Shown here piece after piece: positions 63,618 through 64,000 of a stretch of 64,000 nucleotides of DNA (its first letter is position 1; the number at the start of each line of letters is the position of its first letter). The notes beneath the pieces are model-generated. The model was not told the origin of the DNA, did not search any database, and worked only from the letters and a program-made list of their open reading frames with translations. The DNA comes from Planctomycetota bacterium (lineage in GTDB: Bacteria; Planctomycetota; Phycisphaerae; SM23-33): assembly GCA_022705325.1 (NCBI GenBank), contig JAKJER010000010.1, positions 87,798 through 151,797 of the forward strand, given 5' to 3'. A program made the position numbers and the translations under genes.

Positions 63618-64000
63618 GCCGCTTTCTCCTCGACTTGCTTCAGGCCCGCGACGTCCATCTTTTTCCCCGTCCGACATGGCGGCTGTCGCGCCGCACGAAC
63701 CTGTTCATCATTACGGTTTCTATCCTAGGCTTTGGACGGACAGAAACCATCGGGCATCTGACCTGATTTGCCGTACGCGTTTTCCTAGGCAATAATAGGG
63801 GAAACCCCTATGCCCCGCGCCGCTAATACACCACCCGCCCTGACAGAACGAACCGCCTGCGACAAACGAACCGCCTGCGGTGTCGTGCCACAGCGATTAT
63901 GTCACCCCTTCGCCACAGCGATTATGTCATCCCTGTGCCTGGGGTCTTATACCAAGAGTCGATCCTTGCGTCGTGCGATTTTCTGGATTTCGAGCTGGCC
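63618..64000. other. right-edge gap with short tandem repeats
   Basis: No gene is seen in 383 bases. It contains two CCTAGG sites (63724-63729 and 63784-63789), a 7-bp hairpin ATAGGGG/CCCCTAT around 63795-63811, and the tandem repeats listed at 63848-63929. Confidence 0.6.
63848..63929. repeat. two pairs of short direct repeats, possible mobile-element end
   Basis: ACGAACCGCCTGCG at 63848-63861 and 63866-63879; GCCACAGCGATTATGTCA at 63887-63904 and 63912-63929. Tandem copies of such sites are common at the ends of some IS families (IS21-like), but no transposase is visible before the window ends. Confidence 0.55.

Overview
The window is GC-rich, densely coded bacterial DNA, most probably from a member of the Planctomycetota close to the Phycisphaerae. 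I infer this from gene content, not from a marker tree. The evidence is: secreted proteins with PEP-CTERM tails, several stand-alone prepilin-like proteins with an N-terminal FTLVELL-type motif, a DUF1080 protein, a formylglycine sulfatase, a beta-helix polysaccharide protein, a fused LpxC-FabZ, and very large TIR/TPR/WD40 architecture. Lipid A genes show a Gram-negative envelope. Many gaps contain low-complexity or palindromic dispersed repeats.

Layout. 1-4.7 kb (minus strand): a translationally coupled set of PQQ-propeller lipoprotein, family 4 glycosyltransferase, LolD-like ATPase and a large FtsX-type permease that runs off the left edge. 4.9-12.7 kb: HEAT-repeat exported protein, tRNA-Ser(GCU), L-lactate permease, two unknown exported proteins and a PEP-CTERM protein. 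12.9-14.4 kb: L-arabinose isomerase. 14.5-19.6 kb: a lipid A operon, lpxD - lpxC/fabZ - lpxA-like - lpxA - Gfo/Idh oxidoreductase, mostly with start/stop overlaps. 19.6-25.1 kb: a prepilin-like gene and a 1521-residue TIR-TM-TPR-WD40 protein. 25.3-27.3 kb: a second lpxD followed by lpxI. 27.7-36.4 kb: lipoproteins, a membrane hydrolase, a dynamin-like GTPase, YbaK and DUF1080. 36.6-44 kb: comEC, a SpoIIE-type phosphatase receptor, a PEP-CTERM lectin-like protein and a prepilin-like protein. 44.2-47.4 kb: a coupled prepilin - sensor kinase - FixJ-type regulator operon. 47.8-53.4 kb: an error-prone polymerase cassette (small protein, DinB, DnaE2, DUF72). 53.5-54.5 kb: a nucleotidyltransferase/XRE pair with its own near-consensus promoter and two palindromic operators. 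54.5-59.7 kb: sulfatase, a small anchored protein, a repeat-rich non-coding block and a beta-helix protein. 59.8-63.6 kb: a NarL-type regulator, proS and a group 2-like sigma factor.

The most unusual things are: the TIR-TPR-WD40 protein; the nucleotidyltransferase-XRE pair; tandem LpxA proteins of which one lacks the catalytic histidine; dispersed repeats inserted in frame inside dinB and dnaE2 (including a 29-bp-arm hairpin); an array of hairpins with compensating stem changes at 57.15-57.42 kb; and a duplicated gene start ahead of the glycosyltransferase.
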